64,000 bases of DNA from Nocardia amamiensis (GCF_015477605.1 NZ_JADLQX010000014.1:124001-188000), one strand, 5' to 3'; counted from the first letter of the stretch, positions 17,115 to 26,314 are shown. Numbers and translations are program-made. The notes: a model not told the origin generated them from the sequence alone.

Positions 17115-18016
17115 TGCTGCCGCTGCCCGACGGTGAAGTCGTGACCCCACAGGCTCACCGCGGTGGACTCCCGTGCGATCCAGTCCTCGTCGTCCACTTC
17201 CATACCCTCGCAGCCGAATTCGACGTCGAAGCCGCCCGGCGTCTTCATGTAGAAGGAGAGCATCTTGTCGTTGACGTGCCGTCCGAGCGTCGCGGACATC
17301 TTGACCTTCTTGCGCAGCGCCCGGTCCAGGCACAGCCCGACGTCGTCGGCGTTCTCCACCTCGAGCATCAGGTGCACGATGCCGCTCGGCGTGGGCATGG
17401 GCAGGAACGCCAGCGAGTGGTGGCGCGGGTTGCAGCCGAAGAAGCGCAGCCAGGCGGGCTCGCCGTCGGCGGGGCGCCCGACCATCTGCGGTGGTAGCCG
17501 CATCGAGTCGCGCAGCCGGAAGCCGAGGACGTCGCGGTAGAACTCCAGCGCCGCCTTGTCGTCCTTGGTGCTGAGCACCACGTGCCCGAGCCCCTGCTCC
17601 TCGGTGACGAACTTGTGCCCGTAGGGGCTGACCACCCGGCGATGCTCCAGCGCGGCGCCGTGGAACGCCTCGAGCGTGTTGCCGGAAGGGTCGTCGAAGC
17701 GGATCAGTTCGTAGACCCGGCGATCGGCCAGTTCCGCGGCGGTGCCTTCCTTGTAGGGCACGCCCGCCGCGTCCAGCCTGTTGCGGATGTCCTGCAGCTC
17801 AGCGGTATTGGCGGTTTCCCAGCCCGAGATCTGCAGCTGGTCCTTCTCGCCGGGAACGATCACCAGCCGGGCCGGGAACTCGTCCATGCGCAAATACAGC
17901 GCCTCCGGATCGGCGCCCTTGCCCTCGACCATGCCCAGGACTTTCAGCCCGTACTCCCGCCAGGCGGCCATGTCGGTCGCCTCGATACGCAGATAACCCA
18001 GTGCGCGGATTCCCAT
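17111..18016 (-). CDS. hsaC: 3,4-DHSA extradiol dioxygenase
   Basis: The 301-residue type I extradiol dioxygenase cleaves the catechol ring of 3,4-DHSA (meta cleavage) using Fe(II). It has two vicinal-oxygen-chelate modules. The first metal ligand, His145, is in GHVVLST, a second His is in RHHSLAFLP and the Glu ligand lies near residue 265. The length matches M. tuberculosis HsaC (300 residues). ATG 18016 overlaps the hsaD stop as TGATG and follows AAGGAG by five bases; GTG 18019 is an alternative start. The stop overlaps hsaB. Confidence 0.94.
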   Translation of the reverse strand: MGIRALGYLRIEATDMAAWREYGLKVLGMVEGKGADPEALYLRMDEFPARLVIVPGEKDQLQISGWETANTAELQDIRNRLDAAGVPYKEGTAAELADRRVYELIRFDDPSGNTLEAFHGAALEHRRVVSPYGHKFVTEEQGLGHVVLSTKDDKAALEFYRDVLGFRLRDSMRLPPQMVGRPADGEPAWLRFFGCNPRHHSLAFLPMPTPSGIVHLMLEVENADDVGLCLDRALRKKVKMSATLGRHVNDKMLSFYMKTPGGFDVEFGCEGMEVDDEDWIARESTAVSLWGHDFTVGQRQQ

Positions 18017-18894
18017 CACTTCTCCTTGACGCCTGCGAGGAAATCAATGGCCAGCCGGTTGAACTCGTGGAACTTCTCCAGCTGTGCCCAGTGTCCGCAC
18101 CCGCCGAAGACGTGCAACTGCGCGCGCGGGATCAGCTTGGTCGCCACCAGCGCGCCGTCGAGCGGGTTGACCCGGTCCTCGCGACCCCAGATCAACAGCA
18201 CCGGCTGACGCAGCTTGTAGGCGTCGCGCCAGAGCATCCCCTTCTCGAAGTCGGCGCTCGCGAACGACTTGCCCATGGCGCGGGTCGCGGCCAGCGCCTC
18301 CGGCGCGCTCGCCGAGGCGAACCGCTCGTCGATCAGCTCGTCGGTGATCAGCGACTGGTCGAAGACCATGATGCGCAGGAACGCCTCCAGGTTCTCCCTG
18401 GTCGGCTCGTAGTTGAACTTGGCGAGCAGCTTCACGCCCTCGGTCGGGTCCGGCGCGAACAGGTTGGTGCTCAGGCCGCCCGGCCCCATCAGGATCAGCT
18501 TCCCGGCCCGATCCGGGTAATCGAGTGCGAACCGCACCGCCGCGCCGCCGCCGAGCGAATTGCCCAGCAGGTGCACCCGCGAGGTGATCTGCAAGTGGTC
18601 GAGCAGGTCCTTCAGCGCGGACGCGCTGTGCACGAAGTACTGCGGATGCTCGGTCGGCTTGTCCGAGCGGCCGTATCCCGGCTGGTCCACGGCCAGCACA
18701 TGGAAATGCTCCGCCAGCACCGGGATATTGCGGGCGAAGTTCGACCACGAGGACGCGCCGGGTCCGCCGCCGTGCAGCAGCACGATCGTCGGCCCATTGC
18801 CGACACCCGCCTCGTGATAGTGCAGCCGCAAGCCGGGTCGCACCTGCGCGTAGCGGGACGTCGATTCGGCGGTGAGTTCCACGGTTGAGGTCAC
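18016..18894 (-). CDS. hsaD: 4,9-DSHA hydrolase (meta-cleavage product hydrolase)
   Basis: This 292-residue alpha/beta hydrolase splits the ring-cleaved product 4,9-DSHA into HIP (rings C/D) and a C6 dienoate. The oxyanion motif HGGGPGASSW is at residues 41-50, the nucleophile Ser113 is in GNSLGGG, and the catalytic His is about His268 in GCGHWAQ, close to the positions in M. tuberculosis HsaD. The start is GTG at 18894, nine bases after hsaA. It lies in the conserved operon order hsaA-hsaD-hsaC-hsaB. Confidence 0.94.
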   Translation of the reverse strand: MTSTVELTAESTSRYAQVRPGLRLHYHEAGVGNGPTIVLLHGGGPGASSWSNFARNIPVLAEHFHVLAVDQPGYGRSDKPTEHPQYFVHSASALKDLLDHLQITSRVHLLGNSLGGGAAVRFALDYPDRAGKLILMGPGGLSTNLFAPDPTEGVKLLAKFNYEPTRENLEAFLRIMVFDQSLITDELIDERFASASAPEALAATRAMGKSFASADFEKGMLWRDAYKLRQPVLLIWGREDRVNPLDGALVATKLIPRAQLHVFGGCGHWAQLEKFHEFNRLAIDFLAGVKEK

Positions 18895-18903
18895 GGTCGA
18901 CTC

Positions 18904-20067
18904 CTACACCATGCCGTCGGTGACCGGGAGCCCGAACTCGTGCGTGCCGTACATCAGGTACGCGCGCTCGGGATCGTTGGCCGCGTGCACCCGTCCGGCG
19001 TGCGCGTCGCGCCAGAAGCGCTGCAGCGGAGTGCCGTTCGCGAGCGCGGTGGCGCCGGAGCTCTCGAACAGCTTGTCGATGGCCGCGATCGAGCGGCCGG
19101 TCGCCCGCACCTGGTCGCGCCGGGCCCGCACGCGCAGGTCGAACGGAATCTCCTTGCCCGCCACCAGCAGCGCGTATTCGTCGGCGACGTTGCCCGACAG
19201 CTGCCGCCAAGCGGCGTCGATGTCGCTGGCGGCTTCCGCGATGCGCACCTTGGCGAACGGGTCGTCTTTGGCCTTCTCGCCCGCGTAGGCGGCGCGCACA
19301 CGCTTGCCCTGATGCTCGACATGCGCCTCGTATGCGCCGTAGGCCATGCCGACGATCGGGGTGGAGATGGTGGTGGGATGGATAGTGCCCCAGGGCATCT
19401 TGTAGACGGGGTCGGTGTTCTGTTCCAGGCCAGGCGATTTCAACTCGCTCATGGCGCGGAAACTCAGGAACCGGTGCGACGGCACGAAAACGTCCTTGAC
19501 CACGACGGTGTTGGAACCGGTGCCGCGCAGGCCGACGACGTTCCAGACGTCATCGATGCGGTAGTCGTCGCGCGGGATGAGGAAGCTGCCGAAGTCGACC
19601 GGCTTGCCGTCTTTGATCACCGGGCCGCCGAGCACCGCCCAGGTCGCGTGATCGCACCCGGACGACCAAGCCCACGCGCCGTTGACGATGTAGCCGCCGT
19701 CGACGACCGTGCCCGCACCCATGGGCGCATAGGAGGAGGAGATCCGCACCTCGTTGTCCTCGCCCCACACGTCTTCCTGCGCCTGCTGTGCGAACAGTGC
19801 GAGATGCCAATTGTGCACGCCCACAATGCCCGCCACCCAGCCGGTGGACCCGCACGCGGCGGCGATCTTGCGCACCGTGTCGTAGAAGACCACCGGATCG
19901 GCGGCGTGACCGCCCCACTGCTTGGGCTGGAGCAACCGGAAGAAGCCGGTCTCCTGCAACGCCTTCATGGATTCGTCGGGGATGCGCCGCAGGTCCTCGG
20001 CCTCCTGCGCGCGTTCGCGCAGTGTCGGCAACAGCGCTTCGACCCGTTCGGTCACTTCTTGCGTCAT
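18904..20067 (-). CDS. hsaA: 3-HSA hydroxylase, oxygenase component
   Basis: This 387-residue flavin-dependent monooxygenase has the acyl-CoA dehydrogenase fold of the group D family. It hydroxylates 3-HSA at C4 with reduced flavin from HsaB. It shows the GWVAGIVGVHNWHLALF region and the GLRGTGSNTVVVKDVFVP segment characteristic of HsaA/HpaB-type oxygenases. The length agrees with orthologues (about 390). GGAGCAGG lies upstream of the ATG. The gene starts the operon, and its promoter region holds one near-perfect KstR box and faces kshA. Confidence 0.93.
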   Translation of the reverse strand: MTQEVTERVEALLPTLRERAQEAEDLRRIPDESMKALQETGFFRLLQPKQWGGHAADPVVFYDTVRKIAAACGSTGWVAGIVGVHNWHLALFAQQAQEDVWGEDNEVRISSSYAPMGAGTVVDGGYIVNGAWAWSSGCDHATWAVLGGPVIKDGKPVDFGSFLIPRDDYRIDDVWNVVGLRGTGSNTVVVKDVFVPSHRFLSFRAMSELKSPGLEQNTDPVYKMPWGTIHPTTISTPIVGMAYGAYEAHVEHQGKRVRAAYAGEKAKDDPFAKVRIAEAASDIDAAWRQLSGNVADEYALLVAGKEIPFDLRVRARRDQVRATGRSIAAIDKLFESSGATALANGTPLQRFWRDAHAGRVHAANDPERAYLMYGTHEFGLPVTDGMV

Positions 20068-20124
20068 CTCGGGACCTGCTCCTGCCTGGTCGATTGATAA
20101 CCGATACTCGTTTGCCTCTGAGAC

Positions 20125-20138
20125 TAGAACAGGTTCCT
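20125..20138. promoter_or_regulatory. Near-perfect KstR box upstream of hsaA
   Basis: TAGAACAGGTTCCT matches the KstR consensus TnnAACnnGTTnnA except for T at the last position. It lies 57 bases before the hsaA start and is the likely operator of hsaADCB. Confidence 0.7.
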
Positions 20139-20227
20139 ATTTCTGTCGAGAACCGGTGTTCACCCCTGGTCTGACTTGCGCTCATGCAGGAAGTGAGGTG
20201 AATAGCTGGCGTCGAAGGCCCCAGTTT

Positions 20228-20241
20228 TGTAACGTGTTCTA
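20228..20241. promoter_or_regulatory. KstR operator upstream of kshA
   Basis: TGTAACGTGTTCTA matches the KstR consensus at all fixed positions. It lies 23 bases before the kshA ATG, placing it over or just after the promoter. Confidence 0.85.
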
Positions 20242-20264
20242 GTACAGAAGGAGGAGGAATCGCG

Positions 20265-21452
20265 ATGGCAGTTAGCGGTGCGAAGGTCCGGGAGCTCGAT
20301 GTCGGCACCGTACCCACCCGGTATGCGCGGGGATGGCATTGCCTGGGTTTGGCCAAGACCTTCCGGGACGGCAAGCCGCACGCGGTCAACGTGTTCGGCA
20401 CCAAACTCGTCGTCTGGGCCGACAGCAGCGGTGAACTGCGGGTACTCGACGCCTACTGCAGGCACATGGGCGGCGACCTGACCATGGGCGAGGTCAAGGG
20501 CGACGACATCGCCTGCCCGTTCCACGACTGGCGCTGGTCGGGGACCAGCGGCAAGTGCACCGCGATTCCGTACGCGCGCCGGGTTCCGCCGTTGGCGCGC
20601 ACCAGGAAGTGGACCACGCTGGAGCGCAACGGTCAGCTGTTCGTCTGGCACGACGTCGAAGGCAGCCAGCCGCCACCCGAGATCACCATTCCGTACATCA
20701 AGGGGCCCTACACCGACGCCGACGGCAGCCCCACCGAGGAACTCGACGGCGGGTGGACCGACTGGACCTGGAACTCGATGCTGATCGAGGGCGCCAACTG
20801 CCGCGAGATCATCGACAACGTAGTCGACATGGCCCACTTCTTCTACATCCATTTCGCCTTCCCGACCTACTTCAAGAACGTCTTCGAGGGCCATATCGCC
20901 ACCCAGTTCCTGGAGACCAAGGGCAGGCCGGACATCGGCATGGCCTCCAAGTACGGCGGTGACACGCTGCTGAAGTCCGAGGCCTCCTATTACGGCCCCT
21001 CGTACATGATCAACCCGCTGATCAACATCTACAGCGGTTACGAGGTCAAGAGCGTGCTGATCAACTGCCATTACCCGGTTACCCAGGACTCCTTCGTCCT
21101 GCAATGGGGGATCACGCTGGAGAAGCCGAAGGGCGTCGACGGCGAGATGGCCGACCGGCTGGCCGAGAAGATGACCGAGGGAATCAGCGTCGGCTTCCTG
21201 CAGGACGTCGAGATCTGGAAGCACAAGTCCAAGGTGGAGAACCCCCTGCTGTGCGAGGAGGACGGGCCGGTCTACCAGCTGCGTCGCTGGTACGAGCAGT
21301 TCTACGTCGACCTGGCCGACGTCACCGAGAAGATGACCCAGCGCTTCGAGTTCGAGGTGGACACCACCAAGGCCAACGAGGCGTGGGAGGCCGAGGTCGC
21401 CGAGAACCTGCGGCGCAAGCGCGAGGCCGAGGAAGCCGAGGCGGGCGTCTGA
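20265..21452 (+). CDS. kshA: 3-ketosteroid 9-alpha-monooxygenase, oxygenase subunit
   Basis: This 395-residue Rieske oxygenase hydroxylates C9 of 3-ketosteroids with electrons from KshB, which is not in this window. With KstD it opens ring B. The Rieske cluster ligands are Cys65/His67 (YCRHMGG) and Cys84/His87 (CPFHDW). The mononuclear iron site has His191 and His196 in DMAHFFYIHF. The C-terminal helix is rich in Glu and Lys. GGAGGAGG lies upstream of the ATG. Its stop overlaps the next start as TGATG, and a perfect KstR box precedes it. Confidence 0.95.
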   Translation: MAVSGAKVRELDVGTVPTRYARGWHCLGLAKTFRDGKPHAVNVFGTKLVVWADSSGELRVLDAYCRHMGGDLTMGEVKGDDIACPFHDWRWSGTSGKCTAIPYARRVPPLARTRKWTTLERNGQLFVWHDVEGSQPPPEITIPYIKGPYTDADGSPTEELDGGWTDWTWNSMLIEGANCREIIDNVVDMAHFFYIHFAFPTYFKNVFEGHIATQFLETKGRPDIGMASKYGGDTLLKSEASYYGPSYMINPLINIYSGYEVKSVLINCHYPVTQDSFVLQWGITLEKPKGVDGEMADRLAEKMTEGISVGFLQDVEIWKHKSKVENPLLCEEDGPVYQLRRWYEQFYVDLADVTEKMTQRFEFEVDTTKANEAWEAEVAENLRRKREAEEAEAGV

Positions 21453-21784
21453 TGGCGGCCACCTGGGCGAAGGCACCCGATTTCGCCGACCAGCCGGATC
21501 GGCGAGCCGAAGTGCGCGCCCAGACCGTGGCCGACAGACAGCGGTATCTGGAAGACGGCCTGACCCCGCTGCGGTGTCAGGCATGCCGGAGCCAGGTGCT
21601 GGTGCGCAAGAGCAGCTCGCACCAGACGTCGGTGCAGTGGACCGGCGATCCGGCCGAGCACTGCCCGGTCTTCGCCGAGCTGAGCGCGAGCGGATACCGG
21701 CCGGGCCGGCCGGAATCGTGCCCCCAGCTGGAGCGCACCATCGCCTGGGCGGTGGACGAGGGTCTGCTCGAAATCCCTGAATAG
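21452..21784 (+). CDS. Cys-containing small protein coupled to kshA (Rv3527-like position)
   Basis: This 110-residue protein has its ATG overlapping the kshA stop (TGATG), so the two are co-translated. It contains a C-x2-C pair (LRCQACRSQ, about residues 39-46), then HQTSVQWTGDP and two more Cys in AEHCPVF and ESCPQLE. The four Cys and the His could bind zinc or an iron-sulfur centre. A small conserved protein of unknown role also follows kshA in related genomes. I infer a role tied to KshA, for example in assembly or electron transfer, but nothing in the sequence proves it. Confidence 0.75.
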   Translation: MAATWAKAPDFADQPDRRAEVRAQTVADRQRYLEDGLTPLRCQACRSQVLVRKSSSHQTSVQWTGDPAEHCPVFAELSASGYRPGRPESCPQLERTIAWAVDEGLLEIPE

Positions 21785-21794
21785 GGCCGTTATT

Positions 21795-21824
21795 CGGGTG
21801 AGCCGCGCACGCGCTGGTCACCCG
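21795..21824 (+). terminator. Possible terminator after the kshA operon
   Basis: CGGGTGA (21795-21801) pairs with TCACCCG (21818-21824), and GCGC repeats inside may lengthen the stem. There is no T-run. It begins 11 bases after the stop codon. Confidence 0.45.
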
Positions 21825-21942
21825 CGACGGCGGCCGAGCTGTCGCGAGCGAGCCGCGATCCGGCTACCTTGACCGGAACGACAAAGACCTTCGTGCCGGA
21901 TCGGATCTCCTCCGTCCGGCGCCGTAGGAGGGAGTTTCCGCG

Positions 21943-22761
21943 ATGCTCGTGCACCATCTGGACTGCGCGACGATGTGCCCGTTCGGCGGGCGGGCGCTGC
22001 TCGGCAGCGGTGGGCTGGTGACCGGCGGGCTGGTCGGCCACTGCCTGCTCGTCGAGACCGACGACGGGCTGGTGTTGGTGGACACCGGATTCGGTATGGG
22101 CGATGTGCTCGACCGGAGCAGGCTCGGCGTCGGCACCGCCCAGTTGCTGCGGCCGCGGTTGCGTCCGGAACTCACCGCGCTGCATCAGATCCGCGCGCTC
22201 GGTTATCGGCGGGAGGACGTCCGCCACATCGTGCTCACCCACCTCGACCTCGATCATGCGGGCGGCCTGTCCGATTTCCCCGACGCCACCGTGCACGTCT
22301 TCGCCGACGAGCTCGACGCGGCGACCCAGCGGCCGACGGCCGGAGAGCGCTGGCGCTACCAGCCGCGCCAATGGGAGCACGGGCCACGCTGGCTCGCCCA
22401 CGAAACCGGCGCGGAATCCTGGTTCGGCTTCACCGCTGTGCCGGTGCTCGAGGACATCCTGCTGGTTCCCCTGATCGGGCACACTCGCGGGCACAGCGGC
22501 GTCGCGATCCGGCAGAGCGACGGTTGGCTGCTGCATTGCGGCGACGCGTACTTCCACCACCGGCAGCTCGAATCGGGGAAGGCGCGCCCCCCGGTCGGGC
22601 TCGGGTTCTTCGAGATGCTCGCGGGCACTCTGGGCCGAGCGCGGGTGGAGAACCTGGAGCGGCTGCGCACGCTGCGCGCCGAACACGGCGACCGGGTCCG
22701 GATGTTCTGCGCGCACGACCCGCAGGAGCTCGCCGCGTTCGCCCCGGCGCCGGTGCGCTGA
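21943..22761 (+). CDS. Metallo-beta-lactamase-fold hydrolase
   Basis: This 272-residue protein has the metal-binding motif THLDLDHAGG (HxHxDH-type, written H-L-D-L-D-H here, so the first pair is H-x-D) around residues 100-109. Further ligands are likely in GHTRGHSG (about 178-185) and HCGDAY (about 195-200). Proteins of this type include lactonases and other hydrolases with two zinc ions. TAGGAGGG lies upstream of the ATG. The neighbours are a cupin and a dehydrogenase-like gene on the other strand, which give no clue to the substrate. It lies outside the steroid operons. Confidence 0.83.
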   Translation: MLVHHLDCATMCPFGGRALLGSGGLVTGGLVGHCLLVETDDGLVLVDTGFGMGDVLDRSRLGVGTAQLLRPRLRPELTALHQIRALGYRREDVRHIVLTHLDLDHAGGLSDFPDATVHVFADELDAATQRPTAGERWRYQPRQWEHGPRWLAHETGAESWFGFTAVPVLEDILLVPLIGHTRGHSGVAIRQSDGWLLHCGDAYFHHRQLESGKARPPVGLGFFEMLAGTLGRARVENLERLRTLRAEHGDRVRMFCAHDPQELAAFAPAPVR

Positions 22762-22767
22762 ACCCGC

Positions 22768-23178
22768 TCAGTCCAGCCGGAAATCCGCGAAGTCGAACCC
22801 CGGCGCGACGATGCAGCTGACCAGGACATAGTCCGTTCCCGCCGGCCGCGCCGCCTGGCTCACCCCACCAGGCACTACGGCCTGGAGCACTTGGCCATGC
22901 TCCAGGCCGGGACCGAGGATCACTTCTTCGCCGCCGATGTTCAGTGCCAGCGGCCCGCCGCGATGCCAGAGCCACAGCTCGTCGGAGCGCACGGTGTGCG
23001 GGGCCGACTGCTCGCCGGGCAGCAACAGGAAGTAGATCGCCGTCGCGCTCGCACGCGGGCCGCCGTATCCCGCGGGCGTGAATTCGACCGGACTGCGCCA
23101 GGTTTGGCGATACCAGCCCCCTTCTGGGTGCGGCGCGAGATCGAGTGCGACGGCGAGCGGCGGTCGGTTGTCGGTCAT
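22768..23178 (-). CDS. Cupin domain protein (DUF985/cupin_5)
   Basis: This 136-residue single-domain cupin has the DUF985 pattern: HPEGGWYRQTWRS at the N-terminus, AIYFLLLPGE, HTVRSDELWLWHRG in the middle, and SCIVAPGFDFADFRL at the C-terminus. The His residues in these segments could hold a metal. Family members are of unknown or epimerase-like function. It lies seven bases upstream of the convergent hydrolase stop and seven bases after the dehydrogenase-like gene on the same strand, so the latter two may form an operon. Confidence 0.8.
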   Translation of the reverse strand: MTDNRPPLAVALDLAPHPEGGWYRQTWRSPVEFTPAGYGGPRASATAIYFLLLPGEQSAPHTVRSDELWLWHRGGPLALNIGGEEVILGPGLEHGQVLQAVVPGGVSQAARPAGTDYVLVSCIVAPGFDFADFRLD

Positions 23179-23185
23179 CGTTCGA

Positions 23186-24268
23186 CTATGCCCGATTCGG
23201 CGCCGGTTCTCCGGCTTCCTCGATGCGCCACGTAATCCCGAACGGCGCCAGTCCGTCGAGGAAGTCCGCCGCGTCGAAGGCTTCGGCGGGGGCCAGCGCG
23301 CCCGGCGCGGCGCCGCCGGCGGCCAGCCGGACAGCGGTTTCCACCGCCATCAGCGCCGAATCGCGATAGGAATCGACGCCGCTGACCACGCCGCGAACCA
23401 CGCGCCCGTCCGTCCCGGACGCGTCGACCACGAGGTCGTAGCGCAGATCCGAGCTGGGCTCGTCGGGCAGCGTGTCGATGATCTCGGCGGTGAACCCGGC
23501 GAGCGTGTCGAGGATCGCCGTGGCGAGCACGCCCTCGACATAGGAGACATCCGAGTGTCGCGGGATGGTCAGGACCGGTGGCTGCGGGAATTTCGCGACG
23601 GCGGTCGGCTCGGTGTCGCCGGGGAAGGTCAGCTTGTCCTGGCGTGCCGCCGCGCCGGTGCGCAATTCGCCGTCGGCATAGTGCCAGCCGCCGCCGCGAA
23701 ACCAATCCAGGCTGGCGAAGACCGTCTTGGCGCTGCCCTTGGAACCATTGCCGCCGCTCTTGCTGAGGTGGCTCAGCACCACGTCGGCCGGTCCGGCGAC
23801 GCGGCGGCTGGTGAGGTAGGCGAGCAGGTCGCCGGGCACATTGCTGTCGGTGATGCCGGAAACCACGGTGACGCCCGCCGCCGCGGCCCTCGGTCCGAAC
23901 TCGTCGAAGACCCGCTTCAGGAACAGCTGCTCACCGGACATGTCGGTGTAGTGCGCACCCGCATCGATGGCCGCGGCGAGTACGGCGGCGCCGTGGTTCA
24001 CGTAGGCGGGCAGGCTGCTGATCACCACGTCGGCACCGGTGAACGCCGCGACGAGGCCCGCGGGGTCGGTCAGGTCCGCGACTCGCACCTCGGCGTCCGG
24101 CAAGCCTGCGGCGGTGGCGGCGGCGCGGATTCGATCGGCGTCGCGGCCCACCAGGATCGGGGTGAGCCCGCGGCGGCGCAGTTCGGTGAGCAGGTAGCCG
24201 CCGGTGTGACCGGTGGCGCCGTAGACGGCGATCGTCGGAGCGGATGCGGTGGCTTCGGTCGATGTCAT
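23186..24268 (-). CDS. Saccharopine-dehydrogenase-like NAD(P)-binding protein
   Basis: This 360-residue protein begins with a Rossmann fold (IAVYGATGHTGGYLLTEL, residues 13-30) and continues with LVGRD and DVVISSLPAYVNHG, typical of the saccharopine dehydrogenase-like/trans-acting reductase superfamily. The middle part has YTDMSGEQLF, another family hallmark. The substrate is unknown. The start codon ATG 24268 diverges from the AraC-type gene. Because AraC regulators often control a divergent gene, this dehydrogenase is a plausible target, but that is inference. Confidence 0.78.
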   Translation of the reverse strand: MTSTEATASAPTIAVYGATGHTGGYLLTELRRRGLTPILVGRDADRIRAAATAAGLPDAEVRVADLTDPAGLVAAFTGADVVISSLPAYVNHGAAVLAAAIDAGAHYTDMSGEQLFLKRVFDEFGPRAAAAGVTVVSGITDSNVPGDLLAYLTSRRVAGPADVVLSHLSKSGGNGSKGSAKTVFASLDWFRGGGWHYADGELRTGAAARQDKLTFPGDTEPTAVAKFPQPPVLTIPRHSDVSYVEGVLATAILDTLAGFTAEIIDTLPDEPSSDLRYDLVVDASGTDGRVVRGVVSGVDSYRDSALMAVETAVRLAAGGAAPGALAPAEAFDAADFLDGLAPFGITWRIEEAGEPAPNRA

Positions 24269-24363
24269 GGTTGAAAATCTATTGCGCGAATGCGAGTCAA
24301 TCCATGGCTGTATAGCTCGATACGATGTCTGAAACGCTCATGCCAAGAGTGTATGGTAACTGT

Positions 24364-25281
24364 GTGGACATCCTGAGCGAGACGATCGCGGCGATCCGCA
24401 CCGGCAGCCCGACCTCCGGCCTGTTCATCCGGCACGCGCCCTGGGGCCGCAGGTATCCCGTGGTCCCCGGCGCGGGATTCCATGTGGTCTTGCAGGGATC
24501 GTGCTGGGTGGTGCCGCCGAACGGCGAACCGATGGCGCTCGGCGTCGGAGACGTGCTGTTCATGCCGCGCGGCGCCGATCACGACCTGCTCGACAGCCTG
24601 GACAGTCCGGTCACCGAGACCGCGCTGCCCGGCGAGCCGAGGGAGATCGTGGGGCCCGGCGTGCGGACCGCGCTGCTGTGCGGTGCCTATGAACTCGGAC
24701 GAGGCCGCAGCCATCCGATCCTCGACGAGCTGCCCGAATTCATCCATCTACCCGCGCGTCCCGGGCGTCATCCCGCGCTGCGTGGCGCGGTCGATCTGCT
24801 CGCCGCCGAGATCGCCGAGCCACGTCCGGGCAGCGACGCCGCCGTGCCCGCGATATTGGAAACGCTGCTGCTGTTCATCCTTCGCGCGTGGTTCGACGAG
24901 CAGGCCGACGCCCGAAGCTCCGGCTGGGCAGGCGCTTTCACCGATCCGGCGGTCGCGGCGGTGCTTCGCGCTGTGCACGAGGATCCCGCCCGAGCCTGGA
25001 CCGTCCCCGACCTCGGCGACGTCGCCGGTGTCTCGCGCGCGACGCTCGCCCGCCGCTTCACCGCGACAGTCGGCGAACCGCCCCTGGCCTACGTGACTCG
25101 CTGGCGCATGCTGACCGCCGCCCGCCTGCTCCGCGACACCGACAGCAGCCTCGGTGCTGTAGCCCGCCGCGTTGGCTACGCCTCGGAATTCGCCTTCGCG
25201 AAGGCGTTCAAACGCGAATACGGGGTGGCCCCGGGGCAATACCGCCGCGCGGTCGACAGCCCGCCACTGGTCGCGGTCTGA
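24364..25281 (+). CDS. AraC family transcriptional regulator with N-terminal cupin
   Basis: This protein of about 305 residues has an N-terminal cupin_6 sensing domain (roughly 1-170, with GLFIRHAPWGRRYPVV and FMPRGADHDL) and a C-terminal double helix-turn-helix (about 200-300), including SRATLARRFTATVGEPPLAYVTRWRM and GYASEFAFAKAFKREYG. I prefer GTG 24364 (VDILSETI) because homologues begin there; ATG 24325 would add 13 residues but lacks a ribosome binding site. It is divergent from the saccharopine-dehydrogenase-like gene across a 95-base gap. Confidence 0.83.
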   Translation: MDILSETIAAIRTGSPTSGLFIRHAPWGRRYPVVPGAGFHVVLQGSCWVVPPNGEPMALGVGDVLFMPRGADHDLLDSLDSPVTETALPGEPREIVGPGVRTALLCGAYELGRGRSHPILDELPEFIHLPARPGRHPALRGAVDLLAAEIAEPRPGSDAAVPAILETLLLFILRAWFDEQADARSSGWAGAFTDPAVAAVLRAVHEDPARAWTVPDLGDVAGVSRATLARRFTATVGEPPLAYVTRWRMLTAARLLRDTDSSLGAVARRVGYASEFAFAKAFKREYGVAPGQYRRAVDSPPLVAV

Positions 25282-25489
25282 TCAGCCCAGGAACGGCGGG
25301 CCGAACAACACTGTGCATGAGTAGGCTTTCGCCTTGCGGCGCAAGGAGTTACGGGCCGGGCGTCCTATGCCGGATGCCGGCGCACCTGCCTCCGTGCGGC
25401 TGGCCGGGTAGCGCGGCGCTTTCATACGCCGCAATGGTGACGCCGCCGACATGACCGACCGGCTGGCGGCCTATCGGTGCACCCGGTGG

Positions 25490-26242
25490 TCAGCTGAACG
25501 GGGAGCGCGGGCGTTCCTGGAGTTCGCCATCCAGATAGATGTCGACCTTCTCGTTGTAGAAGCAGACCAGACCGGCGACCTTCTGGCTCTCCGGCAGCGG
25601 GGTGCGGTAGCCCCACACGTAGTCGAAGTACTCTTTGCCTTCGACGCGGACGGTCCAGTAATCGGCGGTGCCCTTGTAGGGGCAGCCGGTGTGGGTGGTC
25701 GACGGGTGCAACAGATCCATGCGAACGTCCGTCATGGGCAGGTAATACCGTGCGGGCAAACCGGTTTCGAAGAGGATGCGCGGTGTGTGCGAGTCGGCGA
25801 CCGTCACGCCGTCGATCTCCACCCGCACATGCCGCGAGCTGGCCAGGATGTCGACGCGCGAGTACGGATCGCGCGGATGGACGTAGATCGGCTCGTCCTC
25901 CTCGAACCACTCGTCCATCGCGTCCCACTCCAGCCGGACCAGGTCACGCAATTCGGTGATCGGCGAATCGTGATATCGCAGCGCCGCCGCCCCGGCCGTC
26001 GTGCCGTCGACCGCCACGTCGTACACGGTCGCGTCGCCCCGGCTGGGGGAGTGCTGGGTGGTTCCATGCGGTTCGAGCTTGGCGTGCAGATCGGCGACCG
26101 GCACATAGTAGGTCGGGTAATGCGGGTTCTCCCACACGAGCACGGGCCTGACCGTGTCGGCCACCAAGTGCCCGCCCAAATAGACTCGCACTCGCTTCTG
26201 GCCGGTCTCGACGCGGACGCGGCCCCGCTTCGCTTCGGTCAT
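25490..26242 (-). CDS. Tandem DUF427 protein
   Basis: This 250-residue protein contains two copies of the DUF427 fold. The first copy has RVRVYLGGHLVADTVRPVLVWE, and the second has HVRVEIDGVTVADSHTPRILFE about 110 residues later. Each is followed by a YY-V/L-P motif (YYVPVADL, YYLPMTDV), and the second carries the CPYKGTADYW signature. The function of DUF427 is not established. ATG 26242 is preceded by AGGAGG with unusually short spacing. The gene stands alone between an AraC gene and a pseudogene. Confidence 0.82.
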   Translation of the reverse strand: MTEAKRGRVRVETGQKRVRVYLGGHLVADTVRPVLVWENPHYPTYYVPVADLHAKLEPHGTTQHSPSRGDATVYDVAVDGTTAGAAALRYHDSPITELRDLVRLEWDAMDEWFEEDEPIYVHPRDPYSRVDILASSRHVRVEIDGVTVADSHTPRILFETGLPARYYLPMTDVRMDLLHPSTTHTGCPYKGTADYWTVRVEGKEYFDYVWGYRTPLPESQKVAGLVCFYNEKVDIYLDGELQERPRSPFS

Positions 26243-26314
26243 ACCTCCTGACCGTACTCCTCGCCCGGGACCAGGCCAGGGCTGATCGGTGCGCTTCGAG
26301 TCGGTCGCCGCTGA

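Noticed and set aside
20140..20160. GAGAACCGGTGTTC as another KstR box
   Set aside because: The spacing between AAC and GTT does not fit the consensus.
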